A stretch of 53,990 nt of DNA from an uncultured Bacteroides sp. (GTDB taxonomy: Bacteria; Bacteroidota; Bacteroidia; Bacteroidales; Bacteroidaceae). Below are positions 9,163 through 18,876 of the stretch, one piece after another. The notes below the pieces were generated by a model. That model saw nothing but the letters and a program-made list of their open reading frames with translations, searched no databases and was not told the origin of the DNA. Every line of letters starts with the position of its first letter. Positions within the stretch are counted from its first letter, which is position 1. Location of the stretch: assembly GCA_947574505.1 (NCBI GenBank), contig CANPJW010000016.1, positions 1 through 53,990 of the forward strand, in the 5' to 3' direction. Made by a program: the position numbers and the translations under genes.

Positions 9163-11364
9163 ATGATGAAAAGATTTGCAAATTTATTGGCTGTTTTTAT
9201 TCTTTCTGTAAATTGTATTAGTGCCCAAAATCTAACTCGTTGGGTTAATCCGTTTATTGGAACCGGTGCTGTTCAATCCAGTCTTTCTGGGAATAATTAT
9301 CCAGGAGCTACTGTCCCTTTTGGTATAGTGCAGCTGAGTCCCGATACTCGTGAAGCGCCTGATTGGGCACAAGCTTCGGGATATGATTATAATGATTCTA
9401 TTATTTATGGTTTCAGTCATACACGTTTAAGCGGAACCGGTGCTTCCGATTTTATAGATATCCTTCTATTTCCTACCATGAGTGATAAAAGGAAATCGTC
9501 TTTTACTCATCAAAACGAACAGGCGCGTCCGGGGTATTATCAAGTATTATTAACGGATGAGAAGATTCAAGCGGAGTTGACGGCTTCTGTGCATGTAGGG
9601 GTACATCGCTATATCTATTCTGATGGCGGTCAGTTGAAATTATGGTTGGATTTAGATCATTCGGCAAATAAGGAGAGTTGGAACCGCCGGATAATTCAAT
9701 CACAAATCCGTGTAGTTTCTCCTACAGTAGTAGAAGGATATCGTGTTATTACAGGATGGGCAAAACTGAGGAAAATATATTTCCATCTTGAATTTTCCCA
9801 ACCAATCTTATCCAGTCAGTTACATGATGGCAATCGGAGGTATGAGAATACTCCTGTCATTAATGGTACAGAACTGTGTGGATTATTCTGTTTCGACAAG
9901 AAGTGGAATAATGAATTGATATGTAAAGTCGCTTTATCTCCAGTTTCCATTGAAAATGCCCGGTTGAATATGGCAGCTGAGGTTCCCGGATGGAACTTTG
10001 AACATATTGCTTCTGCTGCCGAAGCCAGCTGGGAGAAAGAATTGAAGAAAGTCATCATCCAAGGTACCGGTTTGCAGAAAAAGATTTTTTATACAGCTTT
10101 ATATCACACTATGGTACAACCTAATACGATGAGCGATGTAAATGGTGAATATATGGCTGCCGATTATACGACACGTAAGGTAGCCGATAATGAAGTTCAT
10201 TATTCCACTTTTTCTTTATGGGATACATTCAGAGCAGCTCATCCGCTTTATACTTTGCTGCATACCGACCGCATTCCTGATTTTATTAAAAGCATGATGA
10301 GGCAATATGACTATTATGGTTATTTGCCTGTATGGCAATTATGGGGGCAGGATAATTATTGTATGATTGGTAATCACTCCATTCCTGTCATTGTGGATGC
10401 TGTGCTGAAAGGTGTTGCAGGAGTGGATGCGGAAAAGGCTTATGAAGCGGTTCATAGCAGTTCCATCGTATCTCATCCGAACTTTCCTTTTGAAGTATGG
10501 GAGAAATATGGATACATGCCTGAGGATATTCAAACACAATCTGTTTCTATTACTTTAGAACAAGCTTTTGATGATTGGTGTGTTGCACTGTTGGCCCGGA
10601 AATTAGGGAAAGAGGAGGATTATGGGCGTTTTATGAAGCGTTCTGCTTTTTACAGGAATTTATTTAATGCAGAAACAAAATTCTTTCAACCGAAAAATAA
10701 GAAAGGAGAATGGATGGAGCCTTTCGATCCTTATAAGTATGGAGCCAATGGTGGCTACCCTTTCACTGAGGGGAATGCCTGGCAATACTTCTGGTATGTA
10801 CCCCAGAATATACCTGACTTGATTTCACTGACAGGGGGAAACAAAGCTTTTACGGCAAAGTTGGATACCTTTTTCACAGTCAATCACCAAAGTGGTGAAC
10901 TGAATGACAATGCTTCCGGTTTTGTAGGGCAATATGCGCATGGCAATGAGCCGAGCCATCATGTGGCTTATCTGTATGCGTGTGCGGGAGAACCTTGGAA
11001 AACACAAAAATATGTGGCACATATCATGAATGAACTGTATAATGATTCCTCTTCAGGTTATGCCGGTAATGATGATTGCGGGGAAATGTCTGCCTGGTAT
11101 GTGTTTGGCGCACTTGGCTTTTATCCGGTAAATCCGGTTAGCGGGAAGTATATTATCGGTACTCCTATGTTGGAGGAAGCGGTTATTCAGTTGCCTGATG
11201 GAAAGACTTTTACCATTAAGGCCCCACGCAAAGAGCACAATGAGATTTATATCCGTTCCATGAGACTGAATGGCAAGAAATATACAAAGAATTATATTAC
11301 TCATCAGGATATTATGAATGGCGGAACGTTGGAGTTTGTAATGACTGCCTCACCGGGAAAATGA
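9163..11364 (+). CDS. GH92 alpha-mannosidase, exported
   Basis: A member of GH92, the Ca2+-dependent exo-alpha-mannosidases abundant in gut Bacteroides that trim N-glycans and yeast mannan. A signal peptide ends at ISAQ, and the mature protein begins with the canonical RWVNPFIGTG. Further family segments in order are NYPGATVPFG, GFSHTRLSGTG, LWDTFRAAHPLYT, GYMPEDIQTQ, TEGNAWQYFWYVPQ (with the acid-bearing Glu), GNEPSHH and GNDDCGEMSAWYVFGALGFYP (with the catalytic Asp). An in-frame ATG at 9148 gives 738 residues; 9163 gives 733 and fits the promoter element better. It is monocistronic or weakly linked to the following GH95. The linkage specificity is not determined by these motifs. Confidence 0.9.
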   Translation: MMKRFANLLAVFILSVNCISAQNLTRWVNPFIGTGAVQSSLSGNNYPGATVPFGIVQLSPDTREAPDWAQASGYDYNDSIIYGFSHTRLSGTGASDFIDILLFPTMSDKRKSSFTHQNEQARPGYYQVLLTDEKIQAELTASVHVGVHRYIYSDGGQLKLWLDLDHSANKESWNRRIIQSQIRVVSPTVVEGYRVITGWAKLRKIYFHLEFSQPILSSQLHDGNRRYENTPVINGTELCGLFCFDKKWNNELICKVALSPVSIENARLNMAAEVPGWNFEHIASAAEASWEKELKKVIIQGTGLQKKIFYTALYHTMVQPNTMSDVNGEYMAADYTTRKVADNEVHYSTFSLWDTFRAAHPLYTLLHTDRIPDFIKSMMRQYDYYGYLPVWQLWGQDNYCMIGNHSIPVIVDAVLKGVAGVDAEKAYEAVHSSSIVSHPNFPFEVWEKYGYMPEDIQTQSVSITLEQAFDDWCVALLARKLGKEEDYGRFMKRSAFYRNLFNAETKFFQPKNKKGEWMEPFDPYKYGANGGYPFTEGNAWQYFWYVPQNIPDLISLTGGNKAFTAKLDTFFTVNHQSGELNDNASGFVGQYAHGNEPSHHVAYLYACAGEPWKTQKYVAHIMNELYNDSSSGYAGNDDCGEMSAWYVFGALGFYPVNPVSGKYIIGTPMLEEAVIQLPDGKTFTIKAPRKEHNEIYIRSMRLNGKKYTKNYITHQDIMNGGTLEFVMTASPGK

Positions 11365-11500
11365 TAACAAATGGTGAAGTATTGGAATTTGTGCCGGGAA
11401 AGATTTCTAAATGTTGAATAACTCCCTTTTATAGGTTACGATTGAAGCAAAAGAGTCTAAAAATGGCGAGTTTTTCTCTACCTAATGGGAGAGGTATATC

Positions 11501-11508
11501 TACTTTTG
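11501..11508 (+). promoter_or_regulatory. -7 promoter element for the GH95 gene
   Basis: TACTTTTG, an exact TAnnTTTG match, ends 22 bases before the ATG at 11530. It lies within the longer frame that starts at 11485, so 11530 is the better start. Confidence 0.6.
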
Positions 11509-11529
11509 TTTCAGAAGAAACTATTAATC

Positions 11530-13941
11530 ATGAAAAATATGAAACATTTTAAGACTTATTTAGCAGCAATGGCTTTGGCCCTTTCCGGATGCCAGAGTGC
11601 AACAGATTCCTGTGGAACTACAGAATTGTGGTATGCCCAACCGGCAAAAGTTTGGATGGAATCTTTACCTATCGGTAATGGGCGTTTGGGAGCTATGACT
11701 TATGGTGGAATAGAGGAAGAGAAACTGGCATTGAATGAATCGACAATGTGGTCCGGCCAGTACAATGAGAACCAGAACAAACCTTTCGGGCGAGAGAAAA
11801 TGAACCAGCTCAGAAAGTTGTTCTTTGAGGGAAAACTATCGGAAGGAAACCGTATAGCCGGAGATAATCTTCATGGCAACCAGACTTCTTTCGGAACTCA
11901 TCTTCCCATTGGAGATTTGAAGATGCAATTCATTTACCCCGAAGGTAAAGTGACCGGCTACCGTCGTTCGTTAAGCTTGGATGAGGCTGTCAGCAGCGTT
12001 TCTTTCAACTCCGGCGGTGTGAACTATAAACGTGAGTATTTTGCTACAAACCCGGATAATGTTCTCGTACTCCGCTTGACCGCTGATAAGCAAAAGTCCA
12101 TTACTATGAATATGGGATTGGATTTGATGCGTCAAGCCGATCTTTCTGTAGAAGATAACCAATTGGTATTTACCGGGAAAGTAGATTTTCCCTTGCATGG
12201 TCCGGGCGGAGTCTGTTTTGAAGGAAGAATAGCCGTTCTGGCTGATAATGGAGAGGTAAAGATGGAACAGTCTGGAGTAGGTATAAAAGAAGCTGATGCC
12301 GTGACTTTGATTGTCGATGTGCGTACCGATTATAAAAGTCCTGATTACAAGACTCTTTGTGCTGATGGTGTGAAGAAGGCTGCAGCTAAATCTTATGATG
12401 AATTGAAGCAGGCGCATATAAAGGATTATAACACGTTGTATAATCGTGTTTCTATTCATTTCGGACAAGACGCTAACCGCGCGTTGCCTACGGATGTCCG
12501 TTGGAAACAAGTGAAGGAAGGCAAGACTGATACTGGTCTGGATGCCTTGTTCTTCCAGTATGGCCGTTACCTCACCATTGCCAGTTCCCGCGAAAACTCT
12601 CCATTGCCCATTGCCTTGCAGGGTTTTTTCAATGACAACAAGGCGTGCAACATGGGCTGGACCAATGACTATCATCTGGATATCAATACTGAACAGAATT
12701 ATTGGGCAGCCAATGTTGGCAATCTTGCTGAATGTAATGCCCCCCTGTTTACCTATATTAAGGATTTGGCGCATCACGGTGCGAAGACAGCCGAAGTGGT
12801 CTATGGATGTAAAGGCTGGACTGCTCACACTACAGCCAATGTCTGGGGATATACTCCCGCCTCCAGTACCATTATTTGGGGACTGTTCCCGATGGCAGGT
12901 TCATGGATAGCTTCCCATCTGTGGACACAATATGAATTTACACAGGACAAGCAATATCTGGCCGAAACGGCCTATCCGCTTTTGAAAGGTAATGCACAGT
13001 TCATCCTGGATTTCTTGGCAAAAGACCCGAAGAGTGGTTATCTGATGACAGGGCCGAGCATCTCACCCGAAAACTGGTTCCGTACAGCAGGCGGTGAAGA
13101 AATGGTTGCCTCCATGATGCCTGCCTGTGACCGTGAACTGGCCTACGAGATCTTGTCGAATTGTGTTCAGGCTTCAGAGATATTGAATACCGACCGCGAG
13201 TTTGCCGATAGCCTGCGTACTGCCATCGCCCAACTTCCTCCCATCCAGTTGCGTGCCAATGGTGCCATTCGTGAATGGTTTGAAGATTTCGAGGAAGCTC
13301 ATCCCAACCATCGTCACACTTCCCACCTGCTGGCACTCTATCCTTTCTCCCAAATCACTTTGGAGAAGACTCCCGAATTGGCGGAAGCTGCCCGCAAGAC
13401 CATCGAGAATCGTTTGTCTGCCGAGAACTGGGAAGATACAGAGTGGAGTCGTGCCAATATGATTTGTATGTATGCCCGTTTGAAAGATGCACAGGAAGCA
13501 TATAAGAGCGTTCAATTATTACAAGGTAAGCTTTCACGTGAAAATTTAATGACTGTATCTCCAGGTGGCATTGCTGGGGCGGAAGGTGATATTTATTCAT
13601 TCGACGGAAATCCCGCCGGTACAGCCGGTATGGCAGAAATGCTGGTGCAGAACCACGAAGGTTATGTAGAGTTCTTACCGTGTTTGCCTGTTGAATGGAA
13701 AGATGGTAGTTTTAAAGGTCTGTGTTTAAAGGGAGGAGCTGAAGCGACTGCTGAGTGGACGAATGCTGTCATTAATAAAGCTTCTTTAAAAGCTACTGTT
13801 GATCAGGTTTTAAAAGTGAAAGTTCCTCAAGGGAAAAAATATAGAGTGCTTTTAAATAGTAAGGAGGCAATTGCAAATCCTGATGCAAAAGGTTTGATAA
13901 CAGTGGAAATGAAACGTGGAGATTTGCTGGAATTGTTGTAA
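11530..13941 (+). CDS. GH95 alpha-L-fucosidase (or alpha-L-galactosidase), lipoprotein
   Basis: An 803-residue GH95 inverting glycosidase, anchored as a lipoprotein by the lipobox ALSGC near residue 20. The mature N-terminus ELWYAQPAKVWMESLPIGNGRLGAM is the standard GH95 opening (shown here in full only as a landmark: PIGNGRLGAM). Active-site segments are NDYHLDINTEQNYW, GPSISPENWF, HPNHRHTSHLLALYP and SFDGNPAGTAGMAEML. In the B. bifidum fucosidase the first segment has His-x-Asn-x-Asn; here it is H-L-D-I-N, so the first Asn is Asp. As I recall, the His favours fucose, whereas a Thr there marks alpha-L-galactosidases. It removes terminal alpha-1,2-linked fucose or L-galactose from the target glycan. 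It has its own promoter element and a strong terminator after it. Confidence 0.88.
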   Translation: MKNMKHFKTYLAAMALALSGCQSATDSCGTTELWYAQPAKVWMESLPIGNGRLGAMTYGGIEEEKLALNESTMWSGQYNENQNKPFGREKMNQLRKLFFEGKLSEGNRIAGDNLHGNQTSFGTHLPIGDLKMQFIYPEGKVTGYRRSLSLDEAVSSVSFNSGGVNYKREYFATNPDNVLVLRLTADKQKSITMNMGLDLMRQADLSVEDNQLVFTGKVDFPLHGPGGVCFEGRIAVLADNGEVKMEQSGVGIKEADAVTLIVDVRTDYKSPDYKTLCADGVKKAAAKSYDELKQAHIKDYNTLYNRVSIHFGQDANRALPTDVRWKQVKEGKTDTGLDALFFQYGRYLTIASSRENSPLPIALQGFFNDNKACNMGWTNDYHLDINTEQNYWAANVGNLAECNAPLFTYIKDLAHHGAKTAEVVYGCKGWTAHTTANVWGYTPASSTIIWGLFPMAGSWIASHLWTQYEFTQDKQYLAETAYPLLKGNAQFILDFLAKDPKSGYLMTGPSISPENWFRTAGGEEMVASMMPACDRELAYEILSNCVQASEILNTDREFADSLRTAIAQLPPIQLRANGAIREWFEDFEEAHPNHRHTSHLLALYPFSQITLEKTPELAEAARKTIENRLSAENWEDTEWSRANMICMYARLKDAQEAYKSVQLLQGKLSRENLMTVSPGGIAGAEGDIYSFDGNPAGTAGMAEMLVQNHEGYVEFLPCLPVEWKDGSFKGLCLKGGAEATAEWTNAVINKASLKATVDQVLKVKVPQGKKYRVLLNSKEAIANPDAKGLITVEMKRGDLLELL

Positions 13942-13948
13942 AAAACAG

Positions 13949-14010
13949 GTTGCTTTGCATAGCTTGATTGAGGATTACATCTCAGTATATTGAGGTGTAG
14001 TCCTCGTTTT
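13949..14010 (+). terminator. terminator after GH95
   Basis: A 15-bp stem (GAGGATTACATCTCA at 13970-13984 with TGAGGTGTAGTCCTC at 13991-14005, two G-U pairs) has a 6-base loop and is followed by GTTTTAT. An outer GGTTGC/GCAACC pair (13949-13954 with 14019-14024) could enclose it. It separates GH95 from the sugar porter operon. Confidence 0.75.
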
Positions 14011-14136
14011 ATGATAAGGCAACCAGCAAAGTAATGAAATAGTAATATTGTCCATATCCTCAGTAATTTTTTCTATTCTTTAAATCCTTGAATCCTTGTT
14101 ACTTTGCATCATAAAAATAACTAATATATGATATTC

Positions 14137-15522
14137 ATGAAAACACAATCTAATTTTTATCTATTTCTTATTGCTTTGATTTCTGCTATGGGAGGTTTCC
14201 TATTTGGATATGACTGGGTAGTGATCGGAGGAGCAAAACCTTTTTATGAACAATATTTTGGTATAGCTGGTAACCCTGTTATGCAGGGATGGGCTATGAG
14301 CAGTGCCTTGATTGGTTGTTTGTTTGGGGCGCTAAGTGTCGGTAAGCTGAGTGACCGTTTGGGACGTAAGCCTATTTTGATTTTGGCAGCAGGATTATTT
14401 ATCTGTACGGCTGTCGGTACAGGGGCGGTGCATTCTTTTACTTTCTTTAATGTATTTCGTTTGGTGGGGGGCTTTGCCATTGGGATTGCTTCCAGTTTGT
14501 CACCTATGTATATAGCAGAAATAGCTCCGGCACATTTGCGGGGACGGTTTGTGTCCATCAATCAGTTGACGGTAGTGTTAGGTATCTTGACTTCTCAGAT
14601 TGTTAATTGGCAGATAGCCGAGCCTGTGGCATTAGGAGCTACTCATGAAATGATCCGTGAATCATGGAACGGACAGATGGGATGGCGCTGGATGTTTTGG
14701 GCAATGACTGTCCCGGCCGCCTTGTTCTTTGTTTTTAGTTTTATATTACCGGAGAGTCCTCGTTGGTTAGCCTCTTCGGGAAAGCGGGAGGCTGCACTCA
14801 AGGTGTTTACCCGTATGGGAGGAAAGGAATATGCTGTTACTGAGTTGGCGGCCATAGAAGCGGCTTCAGCCTGTCAGACGCAAGAAGGAGGTTTTCGTCA
14901 ATTATTGAATCCTGCTATGTATAAAGTGCTGACTATAGGTGTTGTCATGGCTATTTTGCAGCAATGGTGTGGTATTAATGTTATTTTCAACTATGCACAG
15001 GAAATATTTATGGCGGCAGGTTATGGCGTGTCTGATGTCTTGATGAATATTGTGGTGACCGGTATTACAAATGTCATATTTACTATTCTAGCCATGTTTG
15101 TAGTAGATCGCTGGGGACGTAAGGCATTGACACTGATCGGTTCATTCGGGCTGGCAATAATCTATTCTTTTATGGGGGCCGCCTATTATTTTCATATCAC
15201 CGGAATCGTTCTGTTGATTATTGTCGTAATGGCTATTGCCTGTTATGCCATGACTTTGGCTACAGTGATGTGGGTCATTATATCCGAAATCTTCCCGAAC
15301 CGCATCCGTGGTGTTGCCATGTCCGTCTGCACCTTTGCTTTGTGGGCGGCTTGCTTTATCCTGACTTATACTTTCCCAATGTTAAATAGTGGCTTGGGAG
15401 CTGCCGGAACATTCTGGTTGTATGGATTGATTTGTCTGGGTGGAGGAATTTTTGTTGTATTCCGGTTGCCGGAAACGAAAGGGAAGAGTTTGGAAGAGAT
15501 AGAAAAGGAATTAGTGAAATAA
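14137..15522 (+). CDS. MFS sugar:H+ symporter (sugar porter family)
   Basis: A 461-residue inner-membrane transporter of the major facilitator sugar porter family (XylE/GLUT-like). It shows 12 hydrophobic segments and the family marks GGFLFGYDWVVIGG in helix 1, DRLGRKP in the first cytoplasmic loop, PESPRWL after helix 6, VDRWGRK in the second half and the C-terminal PETKGKSLEEIE. It should import a monosaccharide released in the periplasm. An ATG nine bases upstream (14128) is the alternative start. Twelve bases separate it from the DUF5107 gene, which in turn overlaps GH97, so the three form an operon. The imported sugar could be galactose, fucose, xylose or another hexose. Confidence 0.9.
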   Translation: MKTQSNFYLFLIALISAMGGFLFGYDWVVIGGAKPFYEQYFGIAGNPVMQGWAMSSALIGCLFGALSVGKLSDRLGRKPILILAAGLFICTAVGTGAVHSFTFFNVFRLVGGFAIGIASSLSPMYIAEIAPAHLRGRFVSINQLTVVLGILTSQIVNWQIAEPVALGATHEMIRESWNGQMGWRWMFWAMTVPAALFFVFSFILPESPRWLASSGKREAALKVFTRMGGKEYAVTELAAIEAASACQTQEGGFRQLLNPAMYKVLTIGVVMAILQQWCGINVIFNYAQEIFMAAGYGVSDVLMNIVVTGITNVIFTILAMFVVDRWGRKALTLIGSFGLAIIYSFMGAAYYFHITGIVLLIIVVMAIACYAMTLATVMWVIISEIFPNRIRGVAMSVCTFALWAACFILTYTFPMLNSGLGAAGTFWLYGLICLGGGIFVVFRLPETKGKSLEEIEKELVK

Positions 15523-15534
15523 CAATCATTTATT

Positions 15535-18500
15535 ATGGAAAAAATAACTCAATATTTAATTCAAAGTACTGTACAGGGTAGTGAGGTACGTGCATGGGAA
15601 GAAGATATCATGCTTCCTACCTATGAGATAGGAAAGGAAGAGAAGAATCCTATTTTTCTTGAAAAAAGGGTTTATCAGGGAAGTTGCGGATCAGTCTATC
15701 CTTATCCGGTGGTAGAGAAGATTTCAGATAAAAAAGCAGACAAGAGGTATCATGCATTGTTTATCGAGAATGAATACATCAAGGTGATGATACTTCCCGA
15801 GTTGGGTGGTCGTATACACATGGCTTATGATAAGGTGAAAAAACGTCATTTTGTTTATTACAACCAAGTTGTGAAACCGGCATTGGTGGGATTGACAGGA
15901 CCTTGGATTTCTGGAGGCATCGAATTTAACTGGCCTCAGCATCACCGTCCTTCTACTTTTTTGCCTACTGATTTTTTGATAGAGGAAAATGCGGACGGCA
16001 GTAAGACCATATGGTGTAATGAAGTGGAAAGAATGTTCCGCACCAAAGGTATGCAGGGATTTACGCTTTATCCGGGCAAAGCTTATATAGAAATAAAAGT
16101 GAAGATTTATAATCGTACGTCTTTTCCTCAGACTTTTTTGTGGTGGGCCAATCCTGCAGTAGTAGTCAATGACCATTATCATTCGGTATTTCCACCTGAT
16201 GTAAATGCGGTGTTTGATCACGGCAAGCGCGATGTTTCTTCTTTCCCTATTGCTACAGGAGTTTATTATAAACAAGATTATTCTGCTGGTGTGGATATCT
16301 CTAAATATAAGAATATTCCGGTTCCTACATCATATATGGCTATCAAGTCTAAATATGATTTTGTGGGTGGCTATGAAGAAGATGTTCGTGGGGGACTTCT
16401 ACATGTGGCCGATCATCATGTCTCTCCGGGAAAGAAACAATGGACGTGGGGAAATGGTGATTTCGGCAAGGCTTGGGATCGTAATCTGACTGATGAGGAC
16501 GGACCTTATATTGAGCTGATGACCGGTATGTATACGGATAACCAACCGGACTTTACTTGGTTACAGCCCTATGAGGAAAAATCATGGGTACAGTATTTTA
16601 TGCCTTATAGTGAAGTGGGTTATGTAAAGAATGCAACCAAAGATGCTTTGTTGAATTTGGAAATAAAGGAAGGTAAAGCCCGTTTGGTGCTTTATACTAC
16701 GGGAGCGAATAGTGGAGTACGTATTATAGTAAAAGCTATTAAAGGCACTGTATTATTGGATAAGACTACACAAATTTCGCCATCAGAACCGTTTATTACG
16801 ACTTTTGCGGCAGAAGGACTAAAAGAAGAGGAGGTATGTGCAGAGGTTCGTGATAAGGAAGGACAAATTTTGCTTTCTTATCAGGCGGATAAACCGGAAA
16901 TCAGGCCGGTTCCTGATCCTGCTAAGGCTGCTAAAGATCCTCAGAATATTGCTTCTGTTGAACAACTGTTTTTGACCGGACTACACTTGGAACAATATCG
17001 CCATGCTACTTATAATCCGATGGATTATTATATGGAAGCATTAAGGCGTGAACCGGGAGATGTACGTTGTAACAATGCGGTGGGGTTATTGTTGATGCGT
17101 AAAGGACAATTTGCAATGGCAGAAAGCTATTTCCGGAAAGCGGTGGAAACCTTGACTGAACGTAATCCGAATCCTTATGACGGTGAACCTTATTATAATT
17201 TGGGCTGGAGTTGTATGATGCAACAGAAGTGGGATGAGGCTTATGATGCTTTCTTTAAGTCGGCATGGAATGCTGCTTGGCAGGATGCGGCTTATTATGC
17301 ACTAGCACAACTTGACACTCGTAAAGGAAAGTATGAAAGTGCTTTGGACAAGATAGACCGTTCATTGATTCGTAATTGGCATAATCACAAAGCGCGTCAG
17401 TTGAAAACTTCCATTCTACGCAAATTGGGTCGTAAAGAGGAAGCTTTGGCGCTCGTAGCTGAATCATTGCAGATAGATCGTTTTAATATGGGATGCCGTT
17501 TTGAACATTATCTGTTAACCCGGGATGTGAAAGTGTTGGAGGAAATGAAAGAGTTGATGCGTGGTTGGGCGCACGGATATATAGAATACGCATTGGATTT
17601 TGCTGCTGCCGGATTGTATGAGGAAGCTTTATCTTTACTGGAATGCCATGTAACCGGAACTACAGAAATATATCCTGTCGTTTATTATGCAATGGGATAT
17701 TTCCATACCTGTAAGGGAGATGAGAGTAAAGCATTGGAATATTATCAGCGGGCAGAAAAAGAGAATCATTCATATTGTTTCCCGAATCGTATAGAAGAAG
17801 TATTGATTCTTCAAGATGCCTTACGTCTGAATATTCATGGGGCAAAAGCGGCATATAGTTTAGGTAATTTCTGGTATGCTAACCGTCAGTATGACAATGC
17901 CATTGCCTGTTGGGAACATTCTGCGGCCATAAATCCGGCATATCCCACCGTATGGCGTAATTTGTCGTTGGCTTATTATAATAAACGCGATGACAAGCAG
18001 AAAGCCTTGGAAACTTTGGAAAAAGCTTATGCATTGGATGAGCACGATTCTCGTATCTTAATGGAGTTGGATCAACTTTATAAACGTTTAGGGCGGCCGC
18101 ATAGTGAACGTTTGGCTTTTTTGGAAGCACATCTGCCCGAAGTAGAGCAGCGTGATGATCTTTCCATTGAACGTATCACTTTGTATAATCAATCAGGCCG
18201 CTATGCTGAAGCAAAAGAATTGATTGCCGCGCGTAATTTCCATCCATGGGAAGGAGGAGAAGGAAAAATCACCGGACAATATGTATTGTGTCGTGTAGAA
18301 TTAGCAAAGATTGCTTTAAGTGAAAAACGCTATGCCGATGCTTTAGTTCTTTTGGATGAAACGGATGCTTATCCATTTAATTTGGGTGAGGGAAAATTGG
18401 CAAATGCTGAAGAGAATGATATATGGTATTATAAAGGTGAGGCGTTTCGTGGCTTGGGAAATGAGCAACAAGCTATAGATTGCTTTACCAAAGCGACCAT

Positions 18501-18876
18501 CGGTTCTTCAGAACCACAACAGGCTTTCTTCTACAATGACCAACAACCCGATAAGATTTTCTATCAAGGTCTGGCATGGCGTGCGTTGGGTAGAGAGGAT
18601 AAGGCACGCAGCTGCTTTAACAAATTGATAAAGCATGGTGAGAAGCATTTGTTTGACCACTGTCGGATTGATTATTTTGCTGTTTCTCTGCCTGATCTGG
18701 CTATTTGGGAAGATGACTTGGATAAACGTAACTGCATTCATTGTAATTATGTGATGGGGTTGGGGTATTTAGGATTGCGTGAAATGGGAAAAGCCATTGA
18801 TTTTTTGGATAAGGTGCGAGAATTGGACATTAACCATCAAGGTGGACAAATCCATCGTAATTTGTGTGCTGTATGA
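15535..18876 (+). CDS. DUF5107/TPR protein, cytoplasmic
   Basis: A 1,113-residue protein with no signal peptide. Residues about 15-340 are a DUF5107 domain; the LPELGGRIHMAYDK and GPWISGGIEFNWPQHHRP segments resemble the beta-sandwich of galactose-mutarotase-like sugar-binding proteins. From about 470 to the end it is made of tetratricopeptide-type helical repeats (for example NNAVGLLLMRKGQFAMAESY, AAYSLGNFWYANRQYDNAIA and YYKGEAFRGLGNEQQAID). It lies between a sugar porter and GH97 in one operon, with its TGA overlapping the GH97 ATG. No catalytic role is firmly established to my knowledge. Processing or sensing of imported oligosaccharide or sugar is the natural inference, and glycosidase activity is possible. 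Confidence 0.85.
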   Translation: MEKITQYLIQSTVQGSEVRAWEEDIMLPTYEIGKEEKNPIFLEKRVYQGSCGSVYPYPVVEKISDKKADKRYHALFIENEYIKVMILPELGGRIHMAYDKVKKRHFVYYNQVVKPALVGLTGPWISGGIEFNWPQHHRPSTFLPTDFLIEENADGSKTIWCNEVERMFRTKGMQGFTLYPGKAYIEIKVKIYNRTSFPQTFLWWANPAVVVNDHYHSVFPPDVNAVFDHGKRDVSSFPIATGVYYKQDYSAGVDISKYKNIPVPTSYMAIKSKYDFVGGYEEDVRGGLLHVADHHVSPGKKQWTWGNGDFGKAWDRNLTDEDGPYIELMTGMYTDNQPDFTWLQPYEEKSWVQYFMPYSEVGYVKNATKDALLNLEIKEGKARLVLYTTGANSGVRIIVKAIKGTVLLDKTTQISPSEPFITTFAAEGLKEEEVCAEVRDKEGQILLSYQADKPEIRPVPDPAKAAKDPQNIASVEQLFLTGLHLEQYRHATYNPMDYYMEALRREPGDVRCNNAVGLLLMRKGQFAMAESYFRKAVETLTERNPNPYDGEPYYNLGWSCMMQQKWDEAYDAFFKSAWNAAWQDAAYYALAQLDTRKGKYESALDKIDRSLIRNWHNHKARQLKTSILRKLGRKEEALALVAESLQIDRFNMGCRFEHYLLTRDVKVLEEMKELMRGWAHGYIEYALDFAAAGLYEEALSLLECHVTGTTEIYPVVYYAMGYFHTCKGDESKALEYYQRAEKENHSYCFPNRIEEVLILQDALRLNIHGAKAAYSLGNFWYANRQYDNAIACWEHSAAINPAYPTVWRNLSLAYYNKRDDKQKALETLEKAYALDEHDSRILMELDQLYKRLGRPHSERLAFLEAHLPEVEQRDDLSIERITLYNQSGRYAEAKELIAARNFHPWEGGEGKITGQYVLCRVELAKIALSEKRYADALVLLDETDAYPFNLGEGKLANAEENDIWYYKGEAFRGLGNEQQAIDCFTKATIGSSEPQQAFFYNDQQPDKIFYQGLAWRALGREDKARSCFNKLIKHGEKHLFDHCRIDYFAVSLPDLAIWEDDLDKRNCIHCNYVMGLGYLGLREMGKAIDFLDKVRELDINHQGGQIHRNLCAV

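Noticed and set aside
11320..11416. Apparent repeat of the GH92 tail (AATGGnGnA...TTGGAnTTTGT) just after its stop
   Set aside because: Similarity covers only about 23 bases with several mismatches; it could be an old duplication but is not distinguishable from chance.
11971..12828. Long antisense frame of 285 codons inside GH95
   Set aside because: It is the codon-complement shadow of a well-supported gene with no recognisable domain.
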